NCBI GenBank assembly: GCA_910583945.1 | Contig: CAJTYF010000004.1 | Location: forward strand, 12,042-76,041 | Direction: 5' to 3' | Length of the DNA: 64,000 nucleotides | Source of the DNA: an uncultured Bacilli bacterium | Lineage (GTDB): Bacteria > Bacillota_I > Bacilli_A > RF39 > UBA660 | Part shown: positions 45,361-55,174 of the stretch, one piece after another | Layout of the letters: each line of letters opens with the position of its first letter | Position numbering within the stretch: position 1 is the stretch's first letter | Notes under the pieces: model-generated | What the model was told of the DNA's origin: nothing | The model's database searches: none | The model's input: the letters and a program-made list of their open reading frames with translations, nothing else | Position numbers and translations under genes: made by a program

Positions 45361-46341
45361 CTATAATTTGCGATTTAATTTCATTTGTTTTTCTATAACT
45401 TTTTTACGCCAAAAATTTAAAGTATTTAAAATAGTCTCTTCTAAATTATATTGAGGCCTCCATTTTGTATCAGAAATTATTTTGCTAATTTCAGCGGATG
45501 TTTCTTCAATTTCAACAGGTCTAAATTTGTTTTTATCGATTTTAACAATGATATCAAGGTTTGAGAAAGAAATTATTTTATTTAAAAGTTCAGAAATTTT
45601 ATAAGACTTTCCACTTCCTACATTATAAATTTCTCCTACTGTTCCTTCTTTTAATAATTCATAATAAGCATTTACTACATCACGGACATCCAAAAAGTCT
45701 CTAGCAGACTCAAGATTTCCTACATAAATAATTGGGTTACTTTCTAAAAGCTCTATTTCTGCCACTTGTTTACAGAAATCGCTTATGACAAATTGTGGTG
45801 ATTGTTCTGGTCCTACATGATTAAAACTTCTTGTCATAATAATATTTAAGTGATAGGCTTTTACATACATTTTGCCAATTAAACTTTGTGTATATTTAGT
45901 TATGGCATACATATTATTAGGAAAACATTTTTCTTCTTCAGTAGGTTGCTTGTTTATTTTAAAAGTTTCACCGTATTCTTCTGAAGAACCAACGAGTAAA
46001 ACTTTGGTTTTTGGACAATGTTCTTTCACGCTTTCTAATAAATTAATGGTTCCTATGCTATTTACTTCGGTTGTAAATTGCGGTTTTTCCCAAGATATTT
46101 TTACGGAGCTTTGGCTAGCTAAATGATAAATTTCATCAGGTTCTATTTCTCCTATTATTTTATTTGTGGAATAATAGTCAGTTAAGTCTAAGTGCAATTT
46201 GGTTACTCGAGGATCATCATACAAATCTCCAGATAATGTTGTACCAAAAATTTCATAATTTTCTTCATATAATTTTCCAATTAGATATTTGCCTACAAAG
46301 CCACTAACTCCAGTGATTAAAGCCCTTTTTTTTATTTCCAT
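45361..46341 (-). CDS. rmd: GDP-6-deoxy-D-mannose reductase-like epimerase/dehydratase
   Basis: A 326-residue SDR enzyme: NAD(P) site GVSGFVGKYL, SSEEYG, catalytic YAITK (Tyr/Lys), and FNHVGPEQSPQFVISDF with VGNLESARDFLDVRDVV, which matches Rmd rather than Gmd. Rmd makes GDP-D-rhamnose from the product of Gmd. No gmd lies in the window, so it must be elsewhere. Start supported by GGAGG. Confidence 0.75.
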   Translation of the reverse strand: MEIKKRALITGVSGFVGKYLIGKLYEENYEIFGTTLSGDLYDDPRVTKLHLDLTDYYSTNKIIGEIEPDEIYHLASQSSVKISWEKPQFTTEVNSIGTINLLESVKEHCPKTKVLLVGSSEEYGETFKINKQPTEEEKCFPNNMYAITKYTQSLIGKMYVKAYHLNIIMTRSFNHVGPEQSPQFVISDFCKQVAEIELLESNPIIYVGNLESARDFLDVRDVVNAYYELLKEGTVGEIYNVGSGKSYKISELLNKIISFSNLDIIVKIDKNKFRPVEIEETSAEISKIISDTKWRPQYNLEETILNTLNFWRKKVIEKQMKLNRKL

Positions 46342-46354
46342 ATATCCTCCCTGA

Positions 46355-47464
46355 TTATTTAAATACTTGATTAAACAATTTTAAATATTCTTGTGTTATT
46401 CTTTCTTTTTTATATTCTTTAAAATCTATTTTCTTTTCCTTTTCTTTTTGAATTTCTTCGATTTTTTGAAGCCACTCTCGTATATCGTGAGGATCTTCTA
46501 CATAAAAACATTTTCCTTTAGTAACTTCATATATTGAGGCACACTTGGTCGTCAATACTCTTTTTCCTAAATGCATGGCTTCAATAGGTGGCATCCCAAA
46601 CCCTTCAAAAATACTAGGAAATAAAAATATATTGGCGTTTTTTAAAAGTGTATTCCGTTCCTCATTACTGACAAATCCTGTAAATATTACTTTTTTATTT
46701 AATTTTTTCTCTTTTAATTCTTGCATTAAAGTGTCTTGTTGATATCCTTTCACTCCAGAAACAATTAGTTTTTGTGGGATATTTTTGTACTTGTTTATTT
46801 CCTCCATCATTTTTAACAAGGTCATTAAATTTTTATGGGGATATGTAGAGCAAATCGCATAATAATAGTTATTTTGTTCTATACCATATTTTTTTTCTAA
46901 TTTTTTGAAGTCAATAAATTCTTCTTTTTTAATGTCCACTGGAACATAAATCCTTTGAACATTCTTGGCATTGAAATTCTTTTCTAAATCTCTTTTGGTA
47001 AAATTTGTAATGGCAATCACTTTGTCACTTTGTTTGATGGCGGCTTTCCATCCCAATTTAAACCACATATTTTCTAATTTTGAAAAATAATTTGGGTAAT
47101 GGAAGGCTAAAATGTCACATATGGTGGTAATCGTTTTTATTTTTTTGTTTTTAAAAATAGGTCTTTCATAAACTGGAAAAAAACAATTTTTTAAGTTGTA
47201 TTTTTTTAGTACTCTATATTGAAATAAATTTTGCCATAGTATATGAGCTTTTACATTTTCTGCTTTCGTATTGCATTTAATTAATTTAACTTTTTGATTC
47301 TTTTCGTATTCTAAAAAAGTATGATAATTATCTTGGGCTAATAGTAAATAATAGATATTTTCATCTTTATGATTTACAAGGCCTTCTAATAAATTTCTAA
47401 ACATAGATTCTACTCCACCAGATTTTCCTGGTTTTAACCAAGTTACATCAATTGCTATTTTCAT
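46355..47464 (-). CDS. GT4 glycosyltransferase
   Basis: A 369-residue GT-B enzyme: KPGKSGGVESMFRNLLEG in the acceptor half and the GT4 donor-site pattern PSIFEGFGMPPIEAMHLGK in the C-terminal half. The start overlaps the flippase gene by 17 bp. The sugar is unknown; it may use GDP-D-rhamnose or GDP-mannose made by its neighbour. Confidence 0.88.
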   Translation of the reverse strand: MKIAIDVTWLKPGKSGGVESMFRNLLEGLVNHKDENIYYLLLAQDNYHTFLEYEKNQKVKLIKCNTKAENVKAHILWQNLFQYRVLKKYNLKNCFFPVYERPIFKNKKIKTITTICDILAFHYPNYFSKLENMWFKLGWKAAIKQSDKVIAITNFTKRDLEKNFNAKNVQRIYVPVDIKKEEFIDFKKLEKKYGIEQNNYYYAICSTYPHKNLMTLLKMMEEINKYKNIPQKLIVSGVKGYQQDTLMQELKEKKLNKKVIFTGFVSNEERNTLLKNANIFLFPSIFEGFGMPPIEAMHLGKRVLTTKCASIYEVTKGKCFYVEDPHDIREWLQKIEEIQKEKEKKIDFKEYKKERITQEYLKLFNQVFK

Positions 47465-48683
47465 TTACTTCACTTCCTTCTTTTAAATTCACTTTAAATA
47501 CTAAATAACTTAATATAAAATGAATAATCATAGTCATTAAGTAGGCGACACTAGCTCCGTTCAAATAATACGTTTTTATTAAAATTATTGATATTAATGT
47601 TGAAATTAGGGAACTTACTATAAAAATTCCTAATTGTTCTTTATTTTTATTCATAATGACCAAACCATTTGAGATTATTGTGCTTAAAGCATAAAAGATT
47701 GCTCCAATAATTATGGTTAAAAAAGCGATTTTATAGGAATCCAAGTTTATATTATATATGATATTTAACACGGGAATACCGAATATAAAGGCCATTAAAA
47801 ATATAAACATTCCCATAAATATAAAAGCTATATTCATTTTTGTAAATGTTTTTGAAAAAATTGTTAATTGTTTTTTTTGATAATTTAAAGACAGTTCATT
47901 TAATAAGGGACCAATTAAATATTGACCACATAAACTCAACATAGTTGCGGGCATAATAATAATTCCTAAGATGGTTTGAAATTCTTCATTCATAAAATAT
48001 TCTAAAATGTATTTTTGACAATTATTTAGATAGATATTTAAAAAAGAAAATAAAAATAGAGGCCATACGCTTTTTAATAAAGAAAACATTTTATCGGTTT
48101 GCCATTTGAATTTTTCTTTATATATTTTAAAATATTTTTTTATTTCGATGAATAAACCAATCATGTTTATGAAAATCAACCCTAAAATAGAGAAAAGAAT
48201 ATTTTTAGTAAGATAATCTAATATTAGAAAGAATAAAATTCCTAAGATTGCCTTTATAGTTAAATATTCTCCAACTAAATAGAGTTGATCTTTCTTTTGA
48301 AAAAAAGCATGAAAACAATCACTTACAGCTTCTAGAATTTTAAATAGAGTTAGAAAAATAATTATACTACTTTTATAAAAGTCAAATCGATTCACTAATG
48401 TAAAAATTACGCTAATTAGGACAGTAATGAACGAAGTCATTATTCTATTCGATATAAACTGATTTTTTGTGTAAGTATTTTTTGTATCGGCAACTTGATA
48501 AACACGATTGTAATATAAGGCGATAATATAAAATAAACAAGCAATAGAAAAAGCATACGAAAAAATACCCGCTTCCGATGTACCATTGATTCTATTGACA
48601 ATTATAAGGAAAAAGAGGGAAACAAATGCGTTCGCTGTTGTGCCTAATAAATTCCAAATAAAATTCTTTTTTGTATTAACCAT
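47448..48683 (-). CDS. Wzx-type polysaccharide flippase
   Basis: The start at 48683 (GGAGGGG upstream) gives 411 residues with about 12-14 membrane segments of the MOP/PST type (NFIWNLLGTTANAFVSLFF at the start). It should flip lipid-linked repeat units. Its presence beside a Wzm/Wzt exporter in one cluster is unusual. Confidence 0.85.
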   Translation of the reverse strand: MVNTKKNFIWNLLGTTANAFVSLFFLIIVNRINGTSEAGIFSYAFSIACLFYIIALYYNRVYQVADTKNTYTKNQFISNRIMTSFITVLISVIFTLVNRFDFYKSSIIIFLTLFKILEAVSDCFHAFFQKKDQLYLVGEYLTIKAILGILFFLILDYLTKNILFSILGLIFINMIGLFIEIKKYFKIYKEKFKWQTDKMFSLLKSVWPLFLFSFLNIYLNNCQKYILEYFMNEEFQTILGIIIMPATMLSLCGQYLIGPLLNELSLNYQKKQLTIFSKTFTKMNIAFIFMGMFIFLMAFIFGIPVLNIIYNINLDSYKIAFLTIIIGAIFYALSTIISNGLVIMNKNKEQLGIFIVSSLISTLISIILIKTYYLNGASVAYLMTMIIHFILSYLVFKVNLKEGSEVNENSN

Positions 48684-48717
48684 ATTCCCCTCCTTCATTT
48701 TTTTTAATATGTTTTCT

Positions 48718-49062
48718 TTATTCTTTTCTATTTATTTTTTCTTTTAATAATGAAACTTCTTGCACTAACAATTTAATTCTCTGTTTTTGTTCCGAAATAA
48801 TTAATGTTAATAGCAAGGTAATGAATAACACGATTCCTAAAATTATTCCAATCACTAAGTTTGATGTTGTTTGAAAACCAATGAATGAAGTAAATATTTC
48901 AATAAAATTGGGAAATAGTCCAACTAAAAATATTAGTAAGGAAGAGAAAAACCAAAATAAGGAGTATTTAATGGGTAATTTTCTTTTACTTATCAAAGTT
49001 AATAGAATTCCCATTAAAAATAAAGAGAAAATGATTAAAAATATTTTCAAATGTGTACTCAT
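48718..49062 (-). CDS. DUF2304-family membrane protein
   Basis: 114 residues with three membrane segments and a C-terminal coiled coil (ISEQKQRIKLLVQEVSLLKE). DUF2304 genes typically follow a dolichol-phosphate-mannose-synthase-like GT2, as here 2 bp downstream of it, and probably anchor or assist it. Confidence 0.85.
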   Translation of the reverse strand: MSTHLKIFLIIFSLFLMGILLTLISKRKLPIKYSLFWFFSSLLIFLVGLFPNFIEIFTSFIGFQTTSNLVIGIILGIVLFITLLLTLIISEQKQRIKLLVQEVSLLKEKINRKE

Positions 49063-49064
49063 GT

Positions 49065-49787
49065 TTATTTTCCTTTCCTCATTAGTAAAATTGATAAGAT
49101 AACGTTAATCATATAATATGCCTTTTTCCATGAGTTAATGGAAGATTTTCCTCCTATCCTTTCTTTCATATTTACAGGCACTTCTTTAATTTTTCTATTG
49201 TGGTTTATGACTTCTACCGTAGAAATGGGTTCTGGATATTCTGTTGGATAAGTCAGAGCAAATTGCTTTATAATTTCTTTATCTCCGGCACGAAAGCCAC
49301 TTGTTGTATCATATATTTTTATTTTTGTTTTTAATTTGATTATTTTAGAAATAATATTTATTCCTATTCTTCTGGCTTTTGTCGATTTGAAATCACTTTT
49401 GGTATTATCTATAAATCTTGAACCAATTACCATGTTGGCTTTTTTTTCTAGAATAGGTTTAATAATATCTTTTACGTAATTAACGTCGTGTTGACCATCT
49501 CCATCAAATTGAATAGCTATATCATAGTTGTGCTCTAAAGCATATTTGTAACCTGTTTGAACGGCTCCTCCTATTCCTAAATTTCTAATTAAATCAATAA
49601 CAGAAATGTTATTTTCATGACATATACGACTGGTGTTATCTAAAGAACCATCATTAATCACAATTACATCATAATTGATTTTATTTTTTTTATTATAGTC
49701 TTCTATTGTTTTATATGTATTTAATATATTTTCTTCTTCATTATAAGCTGGAATGATGAGTAATATTTTTACTTTTTGATTTTTCAT
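49065..49787 (-). CDS. Polyprenyl-phosphate glycosyltransferase (GT2, DPM1-like)
   Basis: The start at 49787 follows GGAGG. 240 residues: LLIIPAYNEEENILNTY, VIVINDGSLDNT, IAIQFDGDGQHD with the DxD, and GSRFIDNTKS, all typical of DPM1-like enzymes that load a sugar on undecaprenyl phosphate. With DUF2304 and the DUF2142 membrane protein upstream it may decorate the polymer outside the cell. Confidence 0.88.
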   Translation of the reverse strand: MKNQKVKILLIIPAYNEEENILNTYKTIEDYNKKNKINYDVIVINDGSLDNTSRICHENNISVIDLIRNLGIGGAVQTGYKYALEHNYDIAIQFDGDGQHDVNYVKDIIKPILEKKANMVIGSRFIDNTKSDFKSTKARRIGINIISKIIKLKTKIKIYDTTSGFRAGDKEIIKQFALTYPTEYPEPISTVEVINHNRKIKEVPVNMKERIGGKSSINSWKKAYYMINVILSILLMRKGK

Positions 49788-49835
49788 GAATACCTCCGAT
49801 ATATTTAGTATAACATTTAATTTAGAGAACATAAA

Positions 49836-49862
49836 GAAAAAAAGCTGTTATAGCCTTTTTTA
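49836..49862 (-). terminator. Terminator after the DUF2142 gene
   Basis: On the minus strand GGCT-ATAAC-AGC with flanking A and T runs ends in TTTTTTT. It splits the cluster into two transcription units; TATACT just downstream can restart transcription for the DPM1-like gene. Confidence 0.5.
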
Positions 49863-49925
49863 TAGTTCAAATTAAAGTTTAATTTTTGCTAAATATTTTA
49901 CTAAATCATTTGTTATTCTATTTTT

Positions 49926-51347
49926 TTAAATATAATATCTTTCTATTACCACAAACAAGCTTATAAGAATTGTTAAAGTAGGAAAAAACCAATAATATTT
50001 ATTTACTACTTTTTTTACATATAACAATTTTTTTTCAAATTTTAAAGAAAAACTTTTTATATATTTATTGCTTAAACAAAATGGTATCATAAATAAATAT
50101 GGTATAAAATACCTACCTTGTACTCCTGTAATCTCTAATCCACCGACTTTATTCACTATAACTGGAGTCCAAGAAATATACATAGATGCATAAATTGCAA
50201 TAATTGATAAATAAATTAGAATAATATATAAAATATTTATCCAACTAGATAAACAACATTTTTCTTCTATAATTTCTGTAACAATAATAATAAATAAATT
50301 GAAATAAATTAAATTCACTAACAATACAGGAAAATAAGTATCTAATAGCCCCACTGTTCCGACCATCCAATAGAATTGATTTGGAATTTGATTTAATATA
50401 TTTTTATTTAAAATCTTAAATGTTAAAAAAGGATTTTGAGTTACAAATTTGATTTGAGCCATTACGATCTCACTTGTTGGAGAATTTAATCCTATATATA
50501 ATAATTTCATTAAAATCGTAAGTATCAAAACCGTCATAATCATTATGCTAAAAGACTTAATTTTTCCTTTTAATGAACCAAAACGTTCTTTAGGTATAGA
50601 GAACATTAACAAGAAAACAATAGAATAAACAGTTTTAATGTTTAAAAGAATAAAGCCACAACTAATAAATAAAATATAATCCCATTTTTTGAATTTATAA
50701 TTACTTTCTTCATATATTTTTAGCATTTTGGCTAAGGATAATGCTGTTATTACAACCAATAAAGAATCATAGGTGACTGTACTTCTTAAAAATAATACAC
50801 TTGGCAAAAGTAAGATAGTAAAAAATGTTTTTTTAAATTTTGGTGTTATTTTAATAGCAAAATAACCTATAATGGTGTAAATTATCAAACTAAATGCTCG
50901 AGCAAATTGTAATAGAACGGCTGGTCCAACTATTCCTTGACTATCAAAAGATTGATTAATTAATGCAATACGTATTCCTATTGCTGGTATAATATGGGCA
51001 ATAGGTGTTATTTTTGATGTTGAAATATCTTTAAAGATTACAGAATCATAAGAAAAAGGTAATAATTGTTCAAAATAAATTTCGCTATAAGTATATTTTT
51101 TTTCAATATTACCCATATAAGATTGTTTATCGCGAATATAGTTATCTAATTTTTCAGGTAAATAAAAACCTACATTATCATTTACTTTTTCGGGTAAAAA
51201 AGTTCCTTGACTCATTAAATAGGATTTTAAAAAATGTGAATCTTCATCTGGTGATTGTAAAGGTGGAATAATTAAAACAAATAGTATTCCAAAAAAGATC
51301 GAAATCATAATAAAGAGAGTTTCTATTTTTAATTTTTCTTTTGACAT
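49926..51347 (-). CDS. DUF2142-family membrane protein
   Basis: 473 residues with about 11-12 membrane segments and the family's signature near the first loop, IIPPLQSPDEDSHFLKSYL. DUF2142 proteins resemble GT-C enzymes that use polyprenyl-linked sugars on the outer face. The neighbour DPM1-like enzyme could supply its donor. Confidence 0.85.
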   Translation of the reverse strand: MSKEKLKIETLFIMISIFFGILFVLIIPPLQSPDEDSHFLKSYLMSQGTFLPEKVNDNVGFYLPEKLDNYIRDKQSYMGNIEKKYTYSEIYFEQLLPFSYDSVIFKDISTSKITPIAHIIPAIGIRIALINQSFDSQGIVGPAVLLQFARAFSLIIYTIIGYFAIKITPKFKKTFFTILLLPSVLFLRSTVTYDSLLVVITALSLAKMLKIYEESNYKFKKWDYILFISCGFILLNIKTVYSIVFLLMFSIPKERFGSLKGKIKSFSIMIMTVLILTILMKLLYIGLNSPTSEIVMAQIKFVTQNPFLTFKILNKNILNQIPNQFYWMVGTVGLLDTYFPVLLVNLIYFNLFIIIVTEIIEEKCCLSSWINILYIILIYLSIIAIYASMYISWTPVIVNKVGGLEITGVQGRYFIPYLFMIPFCLSNKYIKSFSLKFEKKLLYVKKVVNKYYWFFPTLTILISLFVVIERYYI

Positions 51348-51380
51348 ATTCTCACCACTTATCTTTTATTGTATCACGAA

Positions 51381-53549
51381 TTAATCCTTATATAAATTAA
51401 TAATTTCTTTTTCTATTTTTGACCATTCTCTATTTTTTGCTGTTTTTAATCCTTCATTGATTAATTTTTCTCTTAAGTTTTTATCCTTTCTAATTTGTTC
51501 AATTTTTGCAATAGCCTCTTTAATATTTCCTCTTTCATAGAATAAACAATTAACATTATCTCTTAGATATTCTTTATTTCCATCATTTGGAACGACTATT
51601 ACAATTCCTCCAGTAGCCATCATTTCTAATGGCGGATAAGAAAAACTTTCTAAAATACTAGATTTTATTAAAATGTCACAAGAAGCGTAAATTTTTCCCA
51701 CTTCATCATAAGGAACTTTATGTAAAAATTTATCAACATAATACCATTTTTTAGGTTCTCCTTGATAAGAAAGGTAATGAATTTCATACTTATTTTTGTC
51801 TAACTCTTCTACTATTTTAAAACTTTCATCTACATTTTTATAATAATCGCTACTATTTCCTTCTATTAATATCTTTATCTTCCCTTTAAAATCACGTTTG
51901 TGGAAAGGAAATTTTTCTAAATTAATTCCATTTAAAGCCGATTTTACTTTTCTTTCAAAGTCATTTTCTAACCAACTTTTACACCATTTAGAAATCGTTA
52001 AGTAATTTACATTATTGAATGAATAAGTAGAATTAGCCACTTGTTTCATGTAATTCCCATATTTCATAAAGTCTGTTTCAAAATTTTGAACTAAATACGA
52101 AATGTTATTTTTGTTTGGATACTTTAAACAATAATAAAGAGTAGACCATAAAGAGGCGACTAGTGTATCAATGTTACAAATAATTTTACTTTTTTTATTT
52201 GTTTCTTCTGCTGTAATTACATTTATTTCTCCTTCGTTATTGATTATATTTTGCTCATTATTGTCCATGTTAATTATAAAAACGTCAAATCCATGTTTAC
52301 GTAATATATGACAATGTTTTATGATTACATTTACACCACCGCTTATATTCGTTGTTGGTAAAACAAAAGCTAGAGATTTTGTAAGTTTTGATTTTATATA
52401 TTTGGCGTAGTGATAGCCGCTATATGTTGTAATATAATTCTTTCTTGTTCTTTCGAAGGCATTGCTTCCTAATGTTGTTCGTAAGTCTTTATTTTCAATT
52501 AAGTTTTTCAATTTATTATACCAGTCTTTTTCAGTATTTTCGCATAAAATACCATCTATGTTATTATTTATTACTTTAAATGCTCCTACATCAGATGCAA
52601 TTGTTACTACTTTTACTAAAGAGGCTTCTGTCCATTTATTTTCTGATTTCGCATTATTAAATAAACTTTCTTCTAAAGGAGCCAAATTAATATCAATAGA
52701 AGCAATTAAATCCGGTAATTTTTGCCATTCTATAAATTTTTCTATTATTACACGATTTTCAAATTCTTTTAAACCTTCTGGAATATCTAATTCTCCAACT
52801 AATTTTAAATAAACATTTTCTTTCTCACTCATTAATCGTTTGATTACGGGAAAAATAAGCTCAAAGTCGGCATTATGGGTTATACTTCCACTTAAATAGC
52901 CCAGTATTATTTTATTCTCATCTCTTTTTACTTTTTTTATGGCATTTAATGATAATTCTAGCATTTTTTCAGAAGCTACATTTCGATTAATATAAGTTTC
53001 TTTTACATATTTTTTTAATTCATTAGATAATGTTTCTGTAGAAGTTGTTGCATAATCACATAATTTTAAAGTCTCTTTCATTCTTTTAACACCATCATAG
53101 TAATTATCTAATTCTTCTTTAGAAAGAGTTTGTAAATATTTTATAGTTTTTGTATATTTCTCATCAAATACTAAATCATCAATATCATAAAAAACTACTT
53201 TATTGTTATATTTTGCTTTTTCTATAAATTCTTTTATTGTATTGGTTATTGGGCATCTAAAGAACACAAAGGCACGATAAAATTTTTCTGTTTTCACATT
53301 TAAATCTTCATAAAATACCATATCACTAGAAATACCATTTGCATTTAATTGCTCCATTTGATGTTCTACACGATATCTGGCTGGATGAGATAGCCAACAT
53401 CCATTTATAAATAAAATATCTTTACATGATTGATATGTTTTTGGTTTCACTTTAAAAAGATATCGCCCTGTTTTTTTTATAAATTCTGTGACCCCTTCCT
53501 CAGCAATTGTTTCACATGACTTTTCTGCTAAATACTTTACTTTTCCCAA
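51381..53549 (-). CDS. Large two-module glycosyltransferase
   Basis: 722 residues with two GT-B like modules. The first has ILGYLSGSITHNADFELIFPV and INLAPLEESLFNNAKSENKW; the second opens SLAFVLPTTNISGGVNVIIKH and ends with SSILESFSYPPLEMMATGG, a GT4/rhamnosyltransferase-type donor site. It may add two sugars, as seen in some rhamnan-synthesis proteins. No membrane segment. Confidence 0.8.
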   Translation of the reverse strand: MGKVKYLAEKSCETIAEEGVTEFIKKTGRYLFKVKPKTYQSCKDILFINGCWLSHPARYRVEHQMEQLNANGISSDMVFYEDLNVKTEKFYRAFVFFRCPITNTIKEFIEKAKYNNKVVFYDIDDLVFDEKYTKTIKYLQTLSKEELDNYYDGVKRMKETLKLCDYATTSTETLSNELKKYVKETYINRNVASEKMLELSLNAIKKVKRDENKIILGYLSGSITHNADFELIFPVIKRLMSEKENVYLKLVGELDIPEGLKEFENRVIIEKFIEWQKLPDLIASIDINLAPLEESLFNNAKSENKWTEASLVKVVTIASDVGAFKVINNNIDGILCENTEKDWYNKLKNLIENKDLRTTLGSNAFERTRKNYITTYSGYHYAKYIKSKLTKSLAFVLPTTNISGGVNVIIKHCHILRKHGFDVFIINMDNNEQNIINNEGEINVITAEETNKKSKIICNIDTLVASLWSTLYYCLKYPNKNNISYLVQNFETDFMKYGNYMKQVANSTYSFNNVNYLTISKWCKSWLENDFERKVKSALNGINLEKFPFHKRDFKGKIKILIEGNSSDYYKNVDESFKIVEELDKNKYEIHYLSYQGEPKKWYYVDKFLHKVPYDEVGKIYASCDILIKSSILESFSYPPLEMMATGGIVIVVPNDGNKEYLRDNVNCLFYERGNIKEAIAKIEQIRKDKNLREKLINEGLKTAKNREWSKIEKEIINLYKD

Positions 53550-53561
53550 AGTATACCACCT

Positions 53562-54389
53562 CTAATTTTCATATTTTCCTGTTTTATTTTTTTTGTAATC
53601 TTTATAACCATCCCACATGGCTTTTATTTTTTTCCATTTATTTTTTTCGTAAAATACAATACACCATAACATAGATTTAAACTTTACCAAAATTTCACAA
53701 AATTCAGGTTCCATATCTATGTATAAATCTCTTATGTAACGGTAATTTCTTATTCGATAATAGTATCTTGTATATGAATGATTCATACAAATTAATTCTT
53801 TGTTAAAAAAATTCTTATAAAAAATGTTACCAAGATTATGTTTAATTTCTATTTTGTTTATACGCATTATGTGATAATTTCTTCTTTTCAATCTTAAACA
53901 ATACTCTATATCAACGCCATCTATAAAAAATTCTTCTTTAAAACCACCAATTTTCTTAAATACTTTTAGATTTAAAAGGTTACCTGACGTCATTACATCT
54001 AAAGGATAATCAATTTCTTCTTTTGGTTTTTCCACGTGTAATTTGGTATTTAACCATGGACAAATAATGCCTACTTTTTCTACATCTAATTGACAATATT
54101 TTTTTAATTTTTCCAGTTTTTCCTTTGGAAAAGATGTATCTTGATCCATTGTTAATAACCAATGAAATTCTTCTTTTATGGCTTTTTCAGCGCCACAGTT
54201 TAATGCTTTTGCTATTCCATCATTTTTGCTATTAAAGATATATTCAATTTTTGAATTTTTTGAAAAATTATTTTTTTTACTACTATTATCAAATATATAT
54301 AATTTATCTAAACTAGGTAAATAAGAATAAATATTTTCTTTATCTTCCTTTGTTGGATTATACCAAACTACTATTCCAGCTAATTTCAT
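53562..54389 (-). CDS. GT2 rhamnosyltransferase-like enzyme
   Basis: 275 residues; LAGIVVWYNPTKEDKENIYSY and LLTMDQDTSFPKEKLEKL with the DxD, GNLLNLKVFKKIGGFKEEFFIDGVDIEYCLR: the pattern of RfbF-like rhamnosyltransferases. Its start shares one base with the end of the exporter permease gene. Confidence 0.85.
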   Translation of the reverse strand: MKLAGIVVWYNPTKEDKENIYSYLPSLDKLYIFDNSSKKNNFSKNSKIEYIFNSKNDGIAKALNCGAEKAIKEEFHWLLTMDQDTSFPKEKLEKLKKYCQLDVEKVGIICPWLNTKLHVEKPKEEIDYPLDVMTSGNLLNLKVFKKIGGFKEEFFIDGVDIEYCLRLKRRNYHIMRINKIEIKHNLGNIFYKNFFNKELICMNHSYTRYYYRIRNYRYIRDLYIDMEPEFCEILVKFKSMLWCIVFYEKNKWKKIKAMWDGYKDYKKNKTGKYEN

Positions 54390-55174
54390 TATAATTCCTC
54401 TGCAAAACCTTTTTCTAATTTTTTAAATATTTTATAAGAAATATACAATGCAATTAATCCTACTCCTACTATTATTAATGATGATTTTATAGGGGGAATG
54501 GTTTGATAATAGAATATATTTCGGTATCCATTTATAATTGTTACTAATGGATTGATGAGTAACAAATTTTGAATATAATTTGGAAACATATCTAAGCTAT
54601 ACAATATGGGAGTTGCATAAAATAACATTTGAATAAAAAAGTTAATGATATATTCAGCATCTCTAATATAAACATTTATAGAACTGGTTACAAGTATAAT
54701 TGCCAACGATATTATAAATTGAGCAAATAACATTAAGGGTAAAAATAAAATATTTATACTAAATCCAATACCACTACATATTAAAAATATTATTATAATA
54801 ATACAAGAAATTAGAAAATTAATTAATCCGCTTGTTACAACACTTATTGGAAGTATCTCTCTAGGAAAATAAACCTTTTTAATTATTCCAGCATTGGCTA
54901 AAAAAGTAGAAGTTCCTTGACTTATAACTGTGGTAAACCAATTCCATGGTAAAATACCAATAATTAAATAAGTGACGTAATGTGGTGTTGTATTTCTTAA
55001 CAAAAATGGAAAAACAATAGCATAAATTAAAGTCATGAGTAAAGGATTTACAAATGACCATAGTATTCCTAAAAAAGAACCTTTATATTTTCCTCGGATT
55101 TCTTTTTTGACATTTGTTTTTAATAATTCTCGATAATTATATAGCTCTTTAAAAAAAGATTGCATATTAACCAC
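54389..55174 (-). CDS. Polysaccharide ABC exporter permease (Wzm/TagG/RgpC type)
   Basis: 261 residues with six membrane segments and the ABC-2 signature for polysaccharide export (RELLKTNVKKEIRGKYKGSFLGILWSFVNP in parts). It works with the ATPase encoded just upstream (8-bp overlap) to export a lipid-linked polymer. Confidence 0.9.
   Translation of the reverse strand: MVNMQSFFKELYNYRELLKTNVKKEIRGKYKGSFLGILWSFVNPLLMTLIYAIVFPFLLRNTTPHYVTYLIIGILPWNWFTTVISQGTSTFLANAGIIKKVYFPREILPISVVTSGLINFLISCIIIIIFLICSGIGFSINILFLPLMLFAQFIISLAIILVTSSINVYIRDAEYIINFFIQMLFYATPILYSLDMFPNYIQNLLLINPLVTIINGYRNIFYYQTIPPIKSSLIIVGVGLIALYISYKIFKKLEKGFAEEL

Noticed and set aside
45361..46341. Epimerase called as GDP-mannose 4,6-dehydratase (Gmd)
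   Set aside because: The FNH-GPEQSPQF and VGNLESARDF segments match the reductase Rmd; Gmd has a different pattern there.
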